This document shows positions 1 through 12,465 of a stretch of 64,000 bases of DNA, in pieces; the first letter of the stretch is position 1, and every line of letters begins with the position of its first letter. The notes under the pieces are model-generated. The model ran no database searches and was not told where the DNA came from. It saw nothing but the letters and a program-made list of their open reading frames with translations. A program made the position numbers and the translations under genes. This stretch comes from Tethya wilhelma (lineage: Eukaryota; Porifera; Demospongiae; Tethyida; Tethyidae). The DNA is taken from the NCBI GenBank assembly GCA_964030475.1, contig CAXIPT010000009.1, positions 3,090,223 to 3,154,222 of the forward strand. Direction: 5' to 3'.

Positions 1-245
1 GGAGCCATTGTATTCGGTTTGACGCAGGTACAATAATATGCAGGTCTTTTGTGTGCACGTGAATCATATTATAGATGTGCATTAATTAGAGTAACATACA
101 AAATGGACTGATGCAAAGTCCATTGATCAATCCAGGACTTATAATTTTACAATTTAATTTTCCCCACCTACAGATCTTGGGTATTGTTCTAGCCTGCTTT
201 GTGGCCATCTACAAGCAGAAAGAAAACAGATACGAAGTTGTCTAG
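1..245 (+). CDS. tetraspanin-like protein, last two exons (5' part outside window)
   Basis: The window opens inside an exon (1-27) that ends at a GT donor. A second exon (174-245) follows a CAG acceptor and ends in TAG, and the two join in phase 0. The joined end reads GAIVFGLTQ then ILGIVLACFVAIYK and a short cytosolic tail ending in NRYEVV. One hydrophobic span closing with a short charged tail and a tyrosine-valine end resembles the fourth membrane span and tail of tetraspanins, which organise partner proteins in membranes. The large extracellular loop lies outside the window, so the family call rests only on the terminal span. Confidence 0.5.
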
Positions 246-658
246 CCATAATGAACAGACAGCATAGTGTAATATATTGAAGGCACTACGTGATGTATAA
301 GTATTCACAGTAAAAATGTAAAACTGTTTGTGTTATGCTCTTCACACACTAGCAACTGTTTGTGTTGTGGTAGTAGCTATATAGGTCCACATATATTGTT
401 ATGTAGTTGCTTGCATGTATTTTCTTTGATTTCTGTTTTGCTATCTTACTACACTCGTGTGTTTGTGTGTTGATCCTGTACTTACCACTTTGTTTTTTCA
501 TAAGGAGTTGGTTGTTTGCATTGATATAAATTATATGTAGCTGTGCTACACGACCTATATACCACTACAATGGATGATGGAACATGAACAAGTCATCTTA
601 TTCTAATTAGAGCACACCTATTCTGGTGCGCGTTTTTTAGAATTCAAAAACCACCAAG
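246..658. other. intergenic: no gene seen
   Basis: This stretch contains the 3' flank of the tetraspanin-like gene and the upstream region of the p24 gene. I saw no coding exon, structured RNA or clear repeat. Confidence 0.5.
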
Positions 659-2522
659 ATGAAGGGGAAGCTTGTGGGTCTGCTGTTCCTCCATTTACTG
701 TGTTCGTCTCTTGCTCGCGACTACACGTTCACCCTGAAGGTACTGAATGGGAAGTCAGACTGTTTCTACGACTACATCCACGAGGGGGCCTTCTTGGAAA
801 TTGAATACCAGGTACGTGCACTTGGGTACATATCAGCTTACTAATGCTTGTTGTAAGTACTGGTCTTGCATTTTGTAGTGTGATTTTGATCAATAGTAAA
901 GCTATATTAATCTCTCTTTTACTATATATACTAAATCAAGAGTGTGTGTGTGTGTGTGTTTCCAGGTCTTGTGTCAAAACTTGCAAGATCTACACAGTTC
1001 TCCCATAAGACTAACTCTTGTATAACTAGATTAGCTTGCTTCAATAATCAACCATGATGCACATCTCCTAGTACCTCAACAACAACCACATGTTGCTATA
1101 AAAGAACTTTATGTTAGTACATGTACATATGAATACTACAATCTTAAACTCTGCCTGACCTATTGTGCTGTTCATCTACATAGGTAATAGAAGGTGGGGA
1201 TCTCGATATCAACTTCATGGTGACTGGACCGAATGGAGTAGTGCTGGTGATGCAGCCAAGAAGCATGGACGGTCTTCATGCCATTGACATCAAGGAGACT
1301 GGGGAGTATGAGATATGCTTGGACAACACATTCAGCACTTTCACAGGTATGAGGTACAGGGTGGTTTCTCATAATGCATATCCAAGTATAGTCTTTATCT
1401 TGAGTGGAAGAGCATCAATATTTCTAGATCACTGATATTCAAATCACAAATAAGAGTCGTTATGTTGTTTATCTGGGGTAGGCTTGATGGGTTTTAAAGA
1501 TCTAGAAACTCTGGGCATAATTATTGCTTTGTTAGGTTGACTATAAAAGTACAGAACCAGATGTTAATTTTCACATCTCAGTAAGCATATACGAGTAGCT
1601 GTTTATGTTCATTGGCTTTTCAAACCATCACATATGTGGCTGTATCAGTGCATGTCTACACAAAGTAAAATTATTCACTATTTCAATCTGATCATTTTCC
1701 GTGCTACATATGTCCTCCATCCTTGCAGAGAAGATGGTCTTCTTTGATGTCATCATCGAGGATGACTCGGGAGAGACAGAGCCGCCGGCGGAGATCATTC
1801 CCTACGAGCTGAGTCAAGAGGCCACCGTGCTCAACATGAAAGTGAAAGAAATAAAGGTTGGTTATATTTAGAATAACAATTAATTCAACAACAATTATTC
1901 AATCCTTGATGTGTCTATAGAAGGGTATGACACAAGTGTGCCTTTGCTTAGCTTGAAAATTTTGTTAACTGTATTTTTTTGCTTAGACCTATATGTGCAT
2001 GCTATAAAAGATTTCCTTTTTTCTGGTGAGAATAAAGGTATTGCGATTCTCTGTTGCAATGCCATCTCTTATCTTCTTGTATACGTTTAAAATGGACCTA
2101 ACAGTACTCTGTATTGCTTTGAATTTCATCAATATAACCTCTTACTTTTTTGGAAATACTGTCTTCTCAATCTTTAAGATATTGGTAGGAAGTCAGATTA
2201 TTGTGTGCATGTAGCTCAGTTATACTCTACATTGGGAATTACAATGTCATTACGTGTTTGACTATACACGCAAAAACACACACACACACACACACAGACC
2301 AAGCTAGACAACATCTCCAAGAAGCTAAACAAAGTGGTCTCCAGTCAAAACTACTTCCAAGCTCGAGAATCCCGTCACAAGAAAACCATCGACAGTAACA
2401 TGAGTCGCGTCATGTGGTGGTCCCTACTGGAGTGTACCGTGATAGTGAGTGTGGGCGTGCTTCAAGTGTTCCTCATCCGAAGCCTGTTTAGGACAACTCG
2501 AAAGGACAGGATTAGGACCTAG
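659..2522 (+). CDS. p24/emp24 (TMED) family cargo receptor, four exons
   Basis: Exons 659-811, 1184-1346, 1729-1856 and 2298-2522 join in consistent phase to give 222 residues. p24 proteins cycle between ER and Golgi and help package cargo into COPI and COPII vesicles. The start at 659 gives a signal peptide (MKGKLVGLLFLHLLCSSLA). A GOLD domain follows, with a cysteine pair: SDCFYDY near residue 35 and YEICLDN near 95. Then come a coiled-coil stalk (TKLDNISKKLNKV) and one membrane span near the C-terminus (LLECTVIVSVGVLQVFLI) with a basic tail ending in DRIRT. Length and domain order match the family; the tail lacks a classical KKXX retrieval end. A gamma-type (TMED1/5-like) subfamily is likely but not proven. 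The last intron ends in a CA microsatellite just before the acceptor. Confidence 0.9.
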
Positions 2523-2948
2523 ATTTGTTGTTGTAGTAGGTACCATAAAAGTGAATACGTCGTATTTTGTCAATGGCTCAATGATAATCTATAATTATGA
2601 CTGTATTGTGTGTTTGTATCACAATGTCATTAAAGTTTATAAAGTTCATGCATGTCTAAGACTCGCTCAAAACATTCACACTGTACCTACACATGTTCAC
2701 TATTGTTTGTCAATAGTTAGTCATTATTTATATCCGTATATATCTTAGTATCCACCCTTTGACCCACCCTTGGCCCTGAAACTTTGACTTCATTCATGTA
2801 CAATCAGTCTATATATAGGAATAACAGATTGCATGAATTTAACACAGGTCATTCATGCAGTGCTATTTAGCAGTATAAATAGTACTTTTTATCACACTAG
2901 TAAGTTTTATATATTATATATTATACAATTTTTTTGGAGTCAATCGGA
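2523..2948. other. convergent intergenic region, no gene seen
   Basis: The p24 gene (plus) and the first glucosylceramidase (minus) end tail to tail here. I see only AT-rich sequence expected for two 3' UTRs. Confidence 0.5.
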
Positions 2949-4900
2949 CTAGTGATAAATAAAGGTCTGTATGGAGTGAGGGAGAGCTGTGACCTTGAGA
3001 GCTTGCATCTTTCCTCCATTGTCATCAAGGAGCTTGAAGGTGACAGAGTCATCTCCTCTGTTCATGACCACCACTACCACATCTTGAACAGGAGTGAGAA
3101 AGGCAACACACTCCAGAGACGACTTCACCACCAGGTTGTAGATCCTCACAGATCCACGAGGGACAAACTTACTGCATATAAGGGAAGTTAGCATTAAAGT
3201 AAATTTATAAGAGTGTTGAGTATGCATGCATGTCCACTGCCATAATATTATGTCCCAAAAACTGCACAGTCATCATAATATATCCTCGTTCTCAGGCTCT
3301 TTCCCAGTGAATAAATATTCAGGGAGAGAGCCTGGGAACGAGGCTAATTGTAACATACACAAGCTGTTATAGGCAAAAAATAGAGGTTGCATGTGGTCAT
3401 CTCATGCTGGGCAAGCACATGCCTGCGTTGCATGCATAGCATGCTTTTCATCATGCTTATGCAAACAGGATTGTTAAATCTATTTACAATGCTCAACAAT
3501 ACTAAGTCAACCTTCAGTGCATTATTGAGCCATATAGATCACAAGTCACTCACCTAATATGCCCAACATAGTAGTAGAACACTTGTGGATAGATAATCTG
3601 CTTATCTGTATCAGCAAGCATCATTCCGTCACTTCCACACTTGTCTGTTCCTTCACAGAGATCAGGACCAAGATGATTTGGTCCTCCTTGCATGTCCAGA
3701 ATGAGATTCCAATCGATAAAGCCAACTACCCAGTTGTTGATGTCGCCCATGATATCGTGAGCATAGTGCTCCCCTTTCTTCCAGACTGGGTTCGTTGGGT
3801 CTTTCTCTCGGACTTCGGTTGCTTCACTGGCTAGGATGGGGATGTGGGGAAACATGTTATGAGTTGTGTTGACGTTCTCAAACTGGTCTCCAGTGTACCA
3901 GTGAATGGCAGTGCCCCACACATACTGAGCAGCTTCAGAGTCAGAGTAGATGGTCTGTGCCCAATTGACCACATGGTCTTTGTTGTGATCGTAGATGAGG
4001 ATTTTCAAATCAGGATGGTCCTTCTTCAACCGTGGGCCGAGATGTTCTTTTATGAAATCTCTCTCAGCTGCAGCATCGTAACGCATCCCTTCATAAGTAG
4101 GGGGGCAATACTCAGGCTCATTTTGAACCGTAACCCCCCAAATGGGAATACCCTGTTCATTATAGGCTGAGATGAACTTTGAGAAGTAAAGAGCCCATGT
4201 TTCTTTATACTGGTCTTTCAATGTGCACGTACTACAATCGTGACAGTAAGGACTGTCGTTGTTCTTCATCCATTTTGGAGGACTCCACGGAGAGCTGAGA
4301 ATCTTTAAGTCATCACCTTTCCAATCACTGATAGTAGACATTGCTCGCTTGATGAACGGTATAATTCGGTCTTTGTCATGATCAATAGAAAAATTTGTGA
4401 GGTTTGCATCTCCACTGGTGCTGGCATAGTTGTAGTTCTCTAGTGAGAAATCACAAGATCCCATTGGGAGTCTTGCCATGTTGTATCGCAGTCCATCCTG
4501 GGAGAAGTACATGTTCAACACTTGAGTCTGTAGAGTGGGATTGAGCTTTGAAAAGACATACGAGGCAGCATCTGTGAATGCACCACCAAATCCAATGATA
4601 GTCTGGTAGGTTGTGGACCTATGTAAAGTGAGGGACCAATGCAAATTTATTATTAAAGATGCATAATGATGGACATAGTATCTCAAGAACTTACCTGTTA
4701 ATCTTGATATAAGTGTCTAAAGTGAAATCTTCCCCTAACTGAACATCATCTTGTTTGCTCATGCGATCTTTACTGTTTTGAGCTGTTCTGTACCATTCTA
4801 CTTGTGTACCGTTTTTCCCCACCAGTGAAACATTACTAGATCTTCCATTAGCTATGCCAATGAAGAATAGTAAAAGTAATAAAATGGATTTGCTCTCCAT
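2949..4900 (-). CDS. lysosomal-type glucosylceramidase (GH30), copy 1, three exons
   Basis: Minus-strand exons 4900-4695, 4618-3554 and 3171-2949 join in phase to give 497 residues, near the usual length of animal acid beta-glucosidases. These enzymes cleave glucose from glucosylceramide in the lysosome. The chosen start (MESKSILLLLLFFIGIANG) gives a clean signal peptide; upstream in-frame residues do not look coding. Family landmarks include GFGGAFTDAASY, MARLPMGSCDFS, the acid/base glutamate in VTVQNEP and the nucleophile glutamate in ILASEATE. The C-terminal exon carries the beta-sandwich segment (SKFVPRGSV to IQTFIYH). Several NxT/S sites fit a glycosylated lysosomal protein. A second copy lies at 15422-17204 on the other strand. 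The start is only 304 bases from the divergent Death-GPCR gene. Confidence 0.92.
3294..3343. repeat. short palindromic repeat, CCTCGTTC...GAACGAGG family, copy 1
   Basis: Inside the last intron of glucosylceramidase copy 1, a left arm reading CCTCGTTCTCAGGCTC is followed by an inverted arm, GAGCCTGGGAACGAGG. A short AT-rich centre containing AATATTC separates them. Related copies lie at 20731, 21474 and 23007, so this is a dispersed non-coding fold-back family. Confidence 0.8.
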
Positions 4901-5204
4901 CCCGTCAAATAGACGGTATAAACTGAATCGACCTTTATAGCCCTTACTGTGCTGTCGTAGTTTTGCGCATGCGTAGATCTTCCACTTCCATGTAAGGCAA
5001 CTAGATACGATGTGGTACGTATTACGTTGAAGAAGGGGTGGAACCTTGCCATTGCGGTCAAGTTCTCTGAGAAAACTGAAGACTAAAAAATTGAAGGCCA
5101 AAGCTAGAGAATTTCTACTAGACCCACCACCTTGACTAGTACGAAAGGCTGACCTCTGAGTGACCATTGAATTGTAAACTCTGCCGATAGTATCTGATCC
5201 AAAC
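4901..5204. promoter_or_regulatory. short divergent (probably bidirectional) promoter region
   Basis: Only 304 bases separate the start codons of glucosylceramidase copy 1 (minus) and the Death-domain GPCR gene (plus). Both 5' UTRs and promoters must lie here or overlap. No TATA box stands out. This rests on geometry only. Confidence 0.45.
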
Positions 5205-8200
5205 ATGGCATCTATTACTATGCCACGAAAGAAAAAACGTGTTGAAAATCTCAAAACTGAATTACTGAATAATGAGTGCGTGGCAGATAATGTTGTAGGT
5301 GTTCTGGATACTTTACCAACTCAAGCTGATTCGATAATTGCTGAAAAACCGTTTGTTACTCAAAACTATCATGTTGAACCACCGGCTTCAGAGTCAGATA
5401 CCATTGGACATGATGAATGCAGTGTGAAATCCCCTGTCAGTGATAGATATACATTTTCAGGTATGTTTATTTGTTAGATTAATTATTCGTCCACTGCTAA
5501 ACATTACCCTTAGATCATGAATAATAGTGATTCGGAAGTAGGGAGTTTATACTTAGTCTATTGAGCTACACCCATTTTTGCTCCACTATGACTGACAGGG
5601 TGAAAAATGGGTCTTGCAGAGGTCCTCTGCAACTATATCATTAAAGCTCATAATTGGCAGCAAGCCAAAACTAAGTGGGTGCTCAATGTAAACATTAATT
5701 ATACCATGTGCAGTCTCAGCAGTGGCTGTCCATAGAAGCCAGGTGCAGGTAACATCCTAGCGCATAAATTGACCGATCAGATTTTTAGTACGAGATTTTC
5801 TCTATTAATCAAAAGTAACTTCTGCTAGATAGGAGATACTTTATGACAAATTGTGCACGCTAATTATAACCTGCCTCAACCTATACAGTCGATCATGTCA
5901 ATTTGATATTAAGTGCATAAAAGAGGCCAGAATTTTATGTTTATGCATTAATGCATGCCTCCAGATATAACAATGAGTCATATTACTGTAGTGTTATTGT
6001 ATTGAATTTCACTCACGGAATTCCACTGTGACTAATGCCATGGTCATTATCCAATTGCAAATTTTGTGGTGATATTATAGTATCATAGCCATATTATACT
6101 GAGCTTATTAAAGGCGCTTTCCAGCAATGAAAATAGAAGTCAATTCAAAATCACATTATGTATATGGCAATAGGAAGCCACAAACAGATCACAAGTATGT
6201 GTGTGTACAAGTTGGCATGGACTATGGTAGTTTTGGACAAATGCCAGACAGCTTGGACTGCTCACATCAGCAGCAGATTGTAAGCGCTTCACATTCAAAG
6301 TCAGTCAGTAGTAATAGAAAAAGTTTGCATCACATAAGAAGTTTTGAGCATGAGAATGAGACTAAGATAGCACCAGCGTGCTGATAACTCCATTTGCAAG
6401 GGTCCTTAAACTCGAATACATTTTCTTCTTGAACTATCAGGCTTCTGTTTTGCCTCCCCTAGTCATGTGCCGACAATGTGGCATATAATGAGTGTATGCT
6501 AAGATAGCCAGTAGAAAGGAGGGGCTGGTATAATAGTATTAAATTTTTATAATAATTATTATTGGTTGTAAACAGATGCTGATCAAGTGTATTTGATCAA
6601 TAATTATTGTAACGTTAAGAGTTAAGACCATGTATGGCAGGTAGTTACTGTATTATACAGATCAATGTATTCACTATAGACTGCCACAGTACAACTTCCA
6701 TAATATAATATAATCAACAAAAAAATTGGTAATCATTGGTCTGCAGTTATTTCCTACAACAGATTTTAAATGTCACAGTTCATTGTCGACGTCCACGTCT
6801 CTGGTCATTGGTTTTGCAAAGCACATGATGTTATTACCATAATTATTAATTTTTTCTACATAATATTTTTATAGATCACCTCGTAATACAAAATTTGAAG
6901 GAAGTACGTAAAATTCTATTCCCTGCTCGATTGAAATGGTATGATATTGGTCTCGAGCTTAACATGGATCCAATTCTTCTAGATTCAATCAAAAGCAAAC
7001 ATTCTTCCAATGATCCTTCTGAGTTTCTAACAGAAATGCTTAAAGAGTACCTTAAAAGTTCCTATCCTAGACCGACTTGGGAATCATTGTCTTATGCCCT
7101 CCGGCAAGATACAGTCTGTCAAGGACAAATTGCAGAAGAAATAGAGAAAGTTCATCCTACACAAGGCTATCATGTGCCTGATAAGTCCATCACTCAGTTC
7201 TGGATTCCATCCACAAATGAGTCTTTCTTACACCCTTACCACACAATGAGTTCTCATTCGACTCATTCACAATCAGACTTGGATTCTAGTGGAAACTGTG
7301 CTAGTTCAAATGTACCTTCTAAAACAGATCCTCTGCACAGCAGTGAAAGTAACACCTCTGCATCGCAATTTGTGAAGCATAAAACATTCCAATGTTTATG
7401 TGGAAGGTGCAGCCTTAGCAAATACATGACATTGGGTTGTCCTGAAGAAGGAGCTGAAAGCAAGCAATATCCTTACCTTAACACGAAAGGTCTTAGCAAA
7501 CCTGCAATGGAAGATTTAGAGGCTAAACTGGATTCAGAAGTTGATAAAATGATTGAAAGTTTTGCAGATTTGTCTCACTCAATGATTGAATCATTAGAAA
7601 TGCAAGGAATAACACCAATTAAGCTAGCCAGGTGTGCTCTTAGTGTTGGAGCATATAAATCGCACAAAATTCTTAAGCCATTTTCTGAGAAAGATAGCAC
7701 TGCAATGGTCAAGGCACAGTCACTTGATGAAATATTTATTGTATTATTTCGTCACATGTCCTTCTTTAACTATGAATTGCTGCAATTTGTAATTGGAAAG
7801 TTGGGCACTGAAAGTGATCGTGACACGTTGGAGTCCTATACTACTGAATTTGAACTATTTTGCAAACGGAGTGTGTTCGAAGTGCCCCCGGACATTTACA
7901 TGAACGTTCATGGTTGTAAAATACCAGAGGATTGCAAACCATATGCTGTGAAATTAGAAGGAGACTGGAAGCTAACTGTTGGAGACGTGAAGATGGCTCA
8001 AAGAAAAATTGCTGCTCTACTTGATATTCAACCTTCCACTCTTTTACTCTGCAATGTTCATGAAGGCTGTGTGAAAATGGAGTTCTCTTTATTACAGGAA
8101 ATTTATGATGAAGTATTTCCACTTACTCCAGATCAAATTTCTGACCTCAAAGATATTGGTGTGACTGAGTGCATCACAGATTCAGAAGTGCAAATGGTGC

Positions 8201-11200
8201 GTATTTATTACTAAGCTTAGTTACAGATCATACAATACTATTTCATTGAACTATAATGATTATAATGATGCATGGATTCAGAATTGCATATTAGTATTAT
8301 CATTACATGTAGCCTATACAGAAGACACATCAGCTACCAGAATCCGATAGTGTCATTGTGGCAGATGATTCAGAAAAGTTACAATCTTCTCCAGATCAAC
8401 AATCTAACCAGTCTGAGACAGAAACATCAAGAAAAAATGGTTCAACTCGGTGGAACAAATGGGGATGCCATTACAAGGTATTATTATGTATAACTATGCG
8501 TGCATGGTTATCAACTTAATTATCATGCACGTCAATTGGGATGGTTTGCATGCATGTTGTTACAATGTACAGTAATGTTTTTCCATGCATATATCTTTCA
8601 GAAATATCACGTTATACTCACAATTATTGGCATAGTCCTTGCCTTGTTGTTGGTTTCTGTCATGGTGATTACTCTTCCACTTACTATTAGTATGATGAAT
8701 GAAGGTAATCAAAATAAATTTTAAATGTATTGTGATTATATAGACAGTAATTAAAAGTGTTGTCATTAAGTTAGTTCTGTTGCTTAAATAAAAAATTTTT
8801 GAACTGATTAAGAAGTTCACACGTCATGTGACAGAATTACAATTTGTATTGAATTTTGCTGATTTAGAGTCCAAATTCTGCCATAAAGACAATGATACTA
8901 ATGCATATGGCGAATATCTATGGAAAGAGACGGATGTACTTGGTTACTATTCTATACCATGTGAGTATGGAGGCACTGATGGGCTTGTAGATCCCAACGC
9001 AACCAGATCATGTAACAGTGAAGGAAATTGGAATGATGCAGTTTATAAAGAGTGCTTAACTCTGACAACATCTTTGTTGTGTACTCTCGCTGATTCTGAA
9101 GTATGTGTACAAATAGGATAATCATACAACATTAATATACAATGCATACAATGCATGTGTATCATTAGAACAGTGAAAATGTGCATGCATGTGTATTCAC
9201 TGTATTGTACGTATCTTAGCTATCACTAGATGAAGTATTGGAAAAACTCCTGACGGCTGTGGTACAAGCAACTGAGATTGACATGTCAGATGAAAACTTT
9301 ATGAAAATCATTTCTGTATATCAAAATTGCACAGCAAATGATGCAGTAAGGAATCATGCACTGACATGTATAGTATGCATTACTTAAGCATCACTGTATA
9401 CATAAGCAAGGATGGGCATGCATGTATGTCACATATTGTTTCTTATGCAGTGTACTCCTGGTTTTGATCAATTGTCGACACTTACTTTAGTGCTAGATTT
9501 ACTTCAAGAATGGACTGGCATTTCTCACTCAACAAGGTATAAAAGATTACAGCAGATGTGCACAATCATAATACACTATGGCAGTTTCACTCATTTATAC
9601 CAACACCTTTATGTGTACTGTCTTGTAGCATAGTGTACTATGCTGAAGAAATTCTTAGTAATTCTTTGAAAGATCTGGATATTCAGGACAATCAAGTTGT
9701 CACCTTTGTTCATGAAAATTTAATATTTACTGGACTGAAGGCAAGTCATTATGTTGAGTATATTATTTGATAAATCTCTGGACTCTTTCCTTTCACAAAC
9801 AACTGTACTGTATTCTTCATTTCTTGTTCCGTTATTCTCGACAATTCCATTCAGGCAAATTATTCTGAAACAGGTGTATCACTGATCAATCAACATGATC
9901 CACCAGGTATAAATGTCACTTGCATGCATACAATGGCCTATAATTACTGTATTATTCAGTTTGCTTGCATTTATCTTGTCACTTGGGCATATAATATTAA
10001 ATTAATAATAATATTATGTGTGTATGTATTATACTGTCTACATGAACCATGCAGATACTACAGTTGTTTTCAAAGACATCGTCGATTACCAACATCTTAC
10101 AAATACGACATTAAGAAGTTCGATAACACTAGTTCCTCAAATTTCAAATCAGTTATCAAGAAACAATATGTCCAATGATGAGCATACTATTATTCTGTTT
10201 GGAGTCTACAATTCAACTACTTTTTTCTCTCTTCGTAATGGCTCCTCACTTAACAATATGTTTACTAATGGCTTTGTTATTGAGCCTCCCCTACTCTCTG
10301 CCACCATTGCTGGCTATGATGAAGCAGTACATGGGAATGTGAATGTCACCATTCTATTCAACTTAAATGATGAGGTATTGCTAACTAAAACTTAATTGTG
10401 GTCTGTACACAGTATACATGACTTTAATACTACAATAATTATTGAATTTTAGAGTCTTGAAGAAGTTTATTGTATACTTTGGGATAGAAACACTACAGGT
10501 ATTATTCATATCTATACAAGGCATAATATTATTCAGCTTATTGAAAATTCCATGATTTTACATACTATTATTAGATGGGCAAGGAATGTGGAGCACAGCT
10601 GGTTGCATTACTACAGTTAGTCCCAATACATCCTCCCTAGTAACATGCAAGTGTAACCATTCTGGCACATTTGGGATTGCCGTTGTAAGTATTGAACCTT
10701 TTTTTAGTGTGATAAGTCCTTATTCCATATTATGTTTATAAACCTAGGGTCGAAGACTGCCTTCAGTCAATCAGTCAGTGATAAGTTCCGCAATAATAGC
10801 AGCCACATACATCTCCAGTGCAGTGTCTATTGTGGAACTTAGCTTAGCTGTAGTTACAATGATGCTTTTCAAGTAAGTATTTCATTCAGGCCTGGGGGTG
10901 CACAATCATGCATGTATTCTTATACCCTGTTCATTACATTCCTATAACTTGATTCTTGATTTTGTTCTATATGTAGAGCGAATAGACGTAAACTACCAAG
11001 CATAGTTCATGCACAACTCTTTATTGCTCTGATTGGAATGATATCGACGTTTGCTATTGGTATTGATAGAAGTGAAAATGAAATAGTCTGCACAATATTT
11101 TCTTGTCTGATTCAATACTTCACTTTGGCATCTGTTTCTTGGATGGGAGCGGAAGCCTTGCTTATGTTTAAGCTGTTTGTATTTGTAGTTGGAACGATTA

Positions 11201-11944
11201 GACGGACAACCCGTACTTTTATACTTGCAACATCATTATTTTGTTGGAGTAAGTATACATTGATTTATTTAGGATACACAGTATTAAAAAAAAATATTTT
11301 ACCATAGGTATGCCTGCAATTTTCATCACAGTTGGCCTCGTGACTCTTTCAACTGGAAATAACTATTTGATACTCATTGATACCAACTTTAAACAGTAAG
11401 TATATTAATTTTATCAGTTGATAACAGTACATTGTTAAGTGATCTTGTGATGATTCGATTTAAGAGCTCTGCTATTCTCTTTTCTGATAGATGCTTCATT
11501 GGAGATACCCGCATCCAGATAGGCTTGTTTTGGACACCAATTGCCACTATTATGATGTGCAACACAATTTGTTTTTTTATTACTTTGCGTACGCTAATAG
11601 CACATCTAAGAAAAAGACAAGAACTGAAACGAAACCACAATACCATTGCACTTGTGGTAGGAATAAAATTTACAATGGCTATACTTAGCTTGACTATTTT
11701 GTTTGGACTGTCATGGCTGTTTTTGACACTAAGTATAGACAATGGTTCTGTTATATTTCGGTGGTTCTTCATAAGTTCAAACACTCTTCAGTCTACACTA
11801 TTGTTCATATTGTTTTGTGCCAGTGGTGATAATCGCCAGCGATGGAAGAACTTGCTCAAACTAAAAAAGGACAATAGTTTATCAGCTGCCGCAACTAAAG
11901 TTTCAAGACTTAGCTATGAAAAGCACCAAGCCAACTCAGTTTGA
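5205..11944 (+). CDS. Death-domain/adhesion-GPCR fusion protein, 16 exons
   Basis: Exons: 5205-5460, 6875-8196, 8322-8477, 8602-8704, 8868-9100, 9220-9345, 9451-9536, 9629-9740, 9855-9906, 10055-10374, 10453-10498, 10575-10684, 10748-10872, 10977-11248, 11308-11395 and 11491-11944. They total 3861 bases and stay open in one phase (1286 residues). There is no signal peptide. Order: basic N-terminus; Death domain near residues 86-185 (LKWYDIGLELNMD, PRPTWESLSYAL); Ser-rich linker; a helical region (SFFNYELLQFVIGKLG, CKRSVFEVPP) of a kind I associate with sponge Death proteins; and an added membrane span (VILTIIGIVLALLLVSVMV). Then a hormone-receptor-like cysteine module (YYSIPCEYGG, SEGNWND), a GAIN-like region, a GPS motif (CILWDRNTT to CKCNH) and seven spans with the family motif SWMGAEALLMF. 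The added span would place Death in the cytosol and GAIN outside. One intron (9741-9854) appears to be GC-AG. Two adjacent genes remain possible, but phase agreement across every junction argues for one. Confidence 0.75.
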
Positions 11945-12465
11945 TTTCAGACAAGCTTACTTTTGGTTATGAACAAGTAGAACTTTGTACTAAGTCTTAT
12001 AATAAAGGTTTGTGCAATGATTGTTACAGTAATGCTGTGTTAATACTTTGGTTTTTTTGTATTTTTAATTTTGTATTAATGTGCTGATTCTTCTGTATTC
12101 AGTGTTTTACATAGGCTAAGTTGTTGTGGCCATGGATATTTGATAATTAACAATATATGTGTGCAACTGCGCATGTGCTAAAACGCACCACATCACATGG
12201 CTAGGTCTAGGGTCACCTTCATAATTATTATTAGCATTGCATGCATGTGCTATAATTAATAGTTGCATGGTACTTTCTTTCTTTGGCATTGAAAGTTGCA
12301 TATAGATATTATTATATTTTTTGGAAAAAGACGTATAAGTATACATGCGCATGTGCATTATTAATTAACCAAACAAACACCAAACAATCAGTATAAACTT
12401 TCCAACAGCTATAGTCAAATGAAGAAACACAACATAAAATACTATAAATGTTCATATAAGTACTG
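11945..12465. other. convergent intergenic region, no gene seen
   Basis: The Death-GPCR gene (plus) and the RING/TRAF-like gene (minus) meet tail to tail. The sequence is AT-rich with no exon-like stretch on either strand; it probably holds both 3' UTRs. Confidence 0.5.

Noticed and set aside
6125..6384. Exon candidate between the first and Death exons of the GPCR gene
   Set aside because: It has an acceptor, but with either available end its length breaks the phase needed by the exon at 6875, whereas direct joining of 5460 to 6875 keeps the Death domain in frame.
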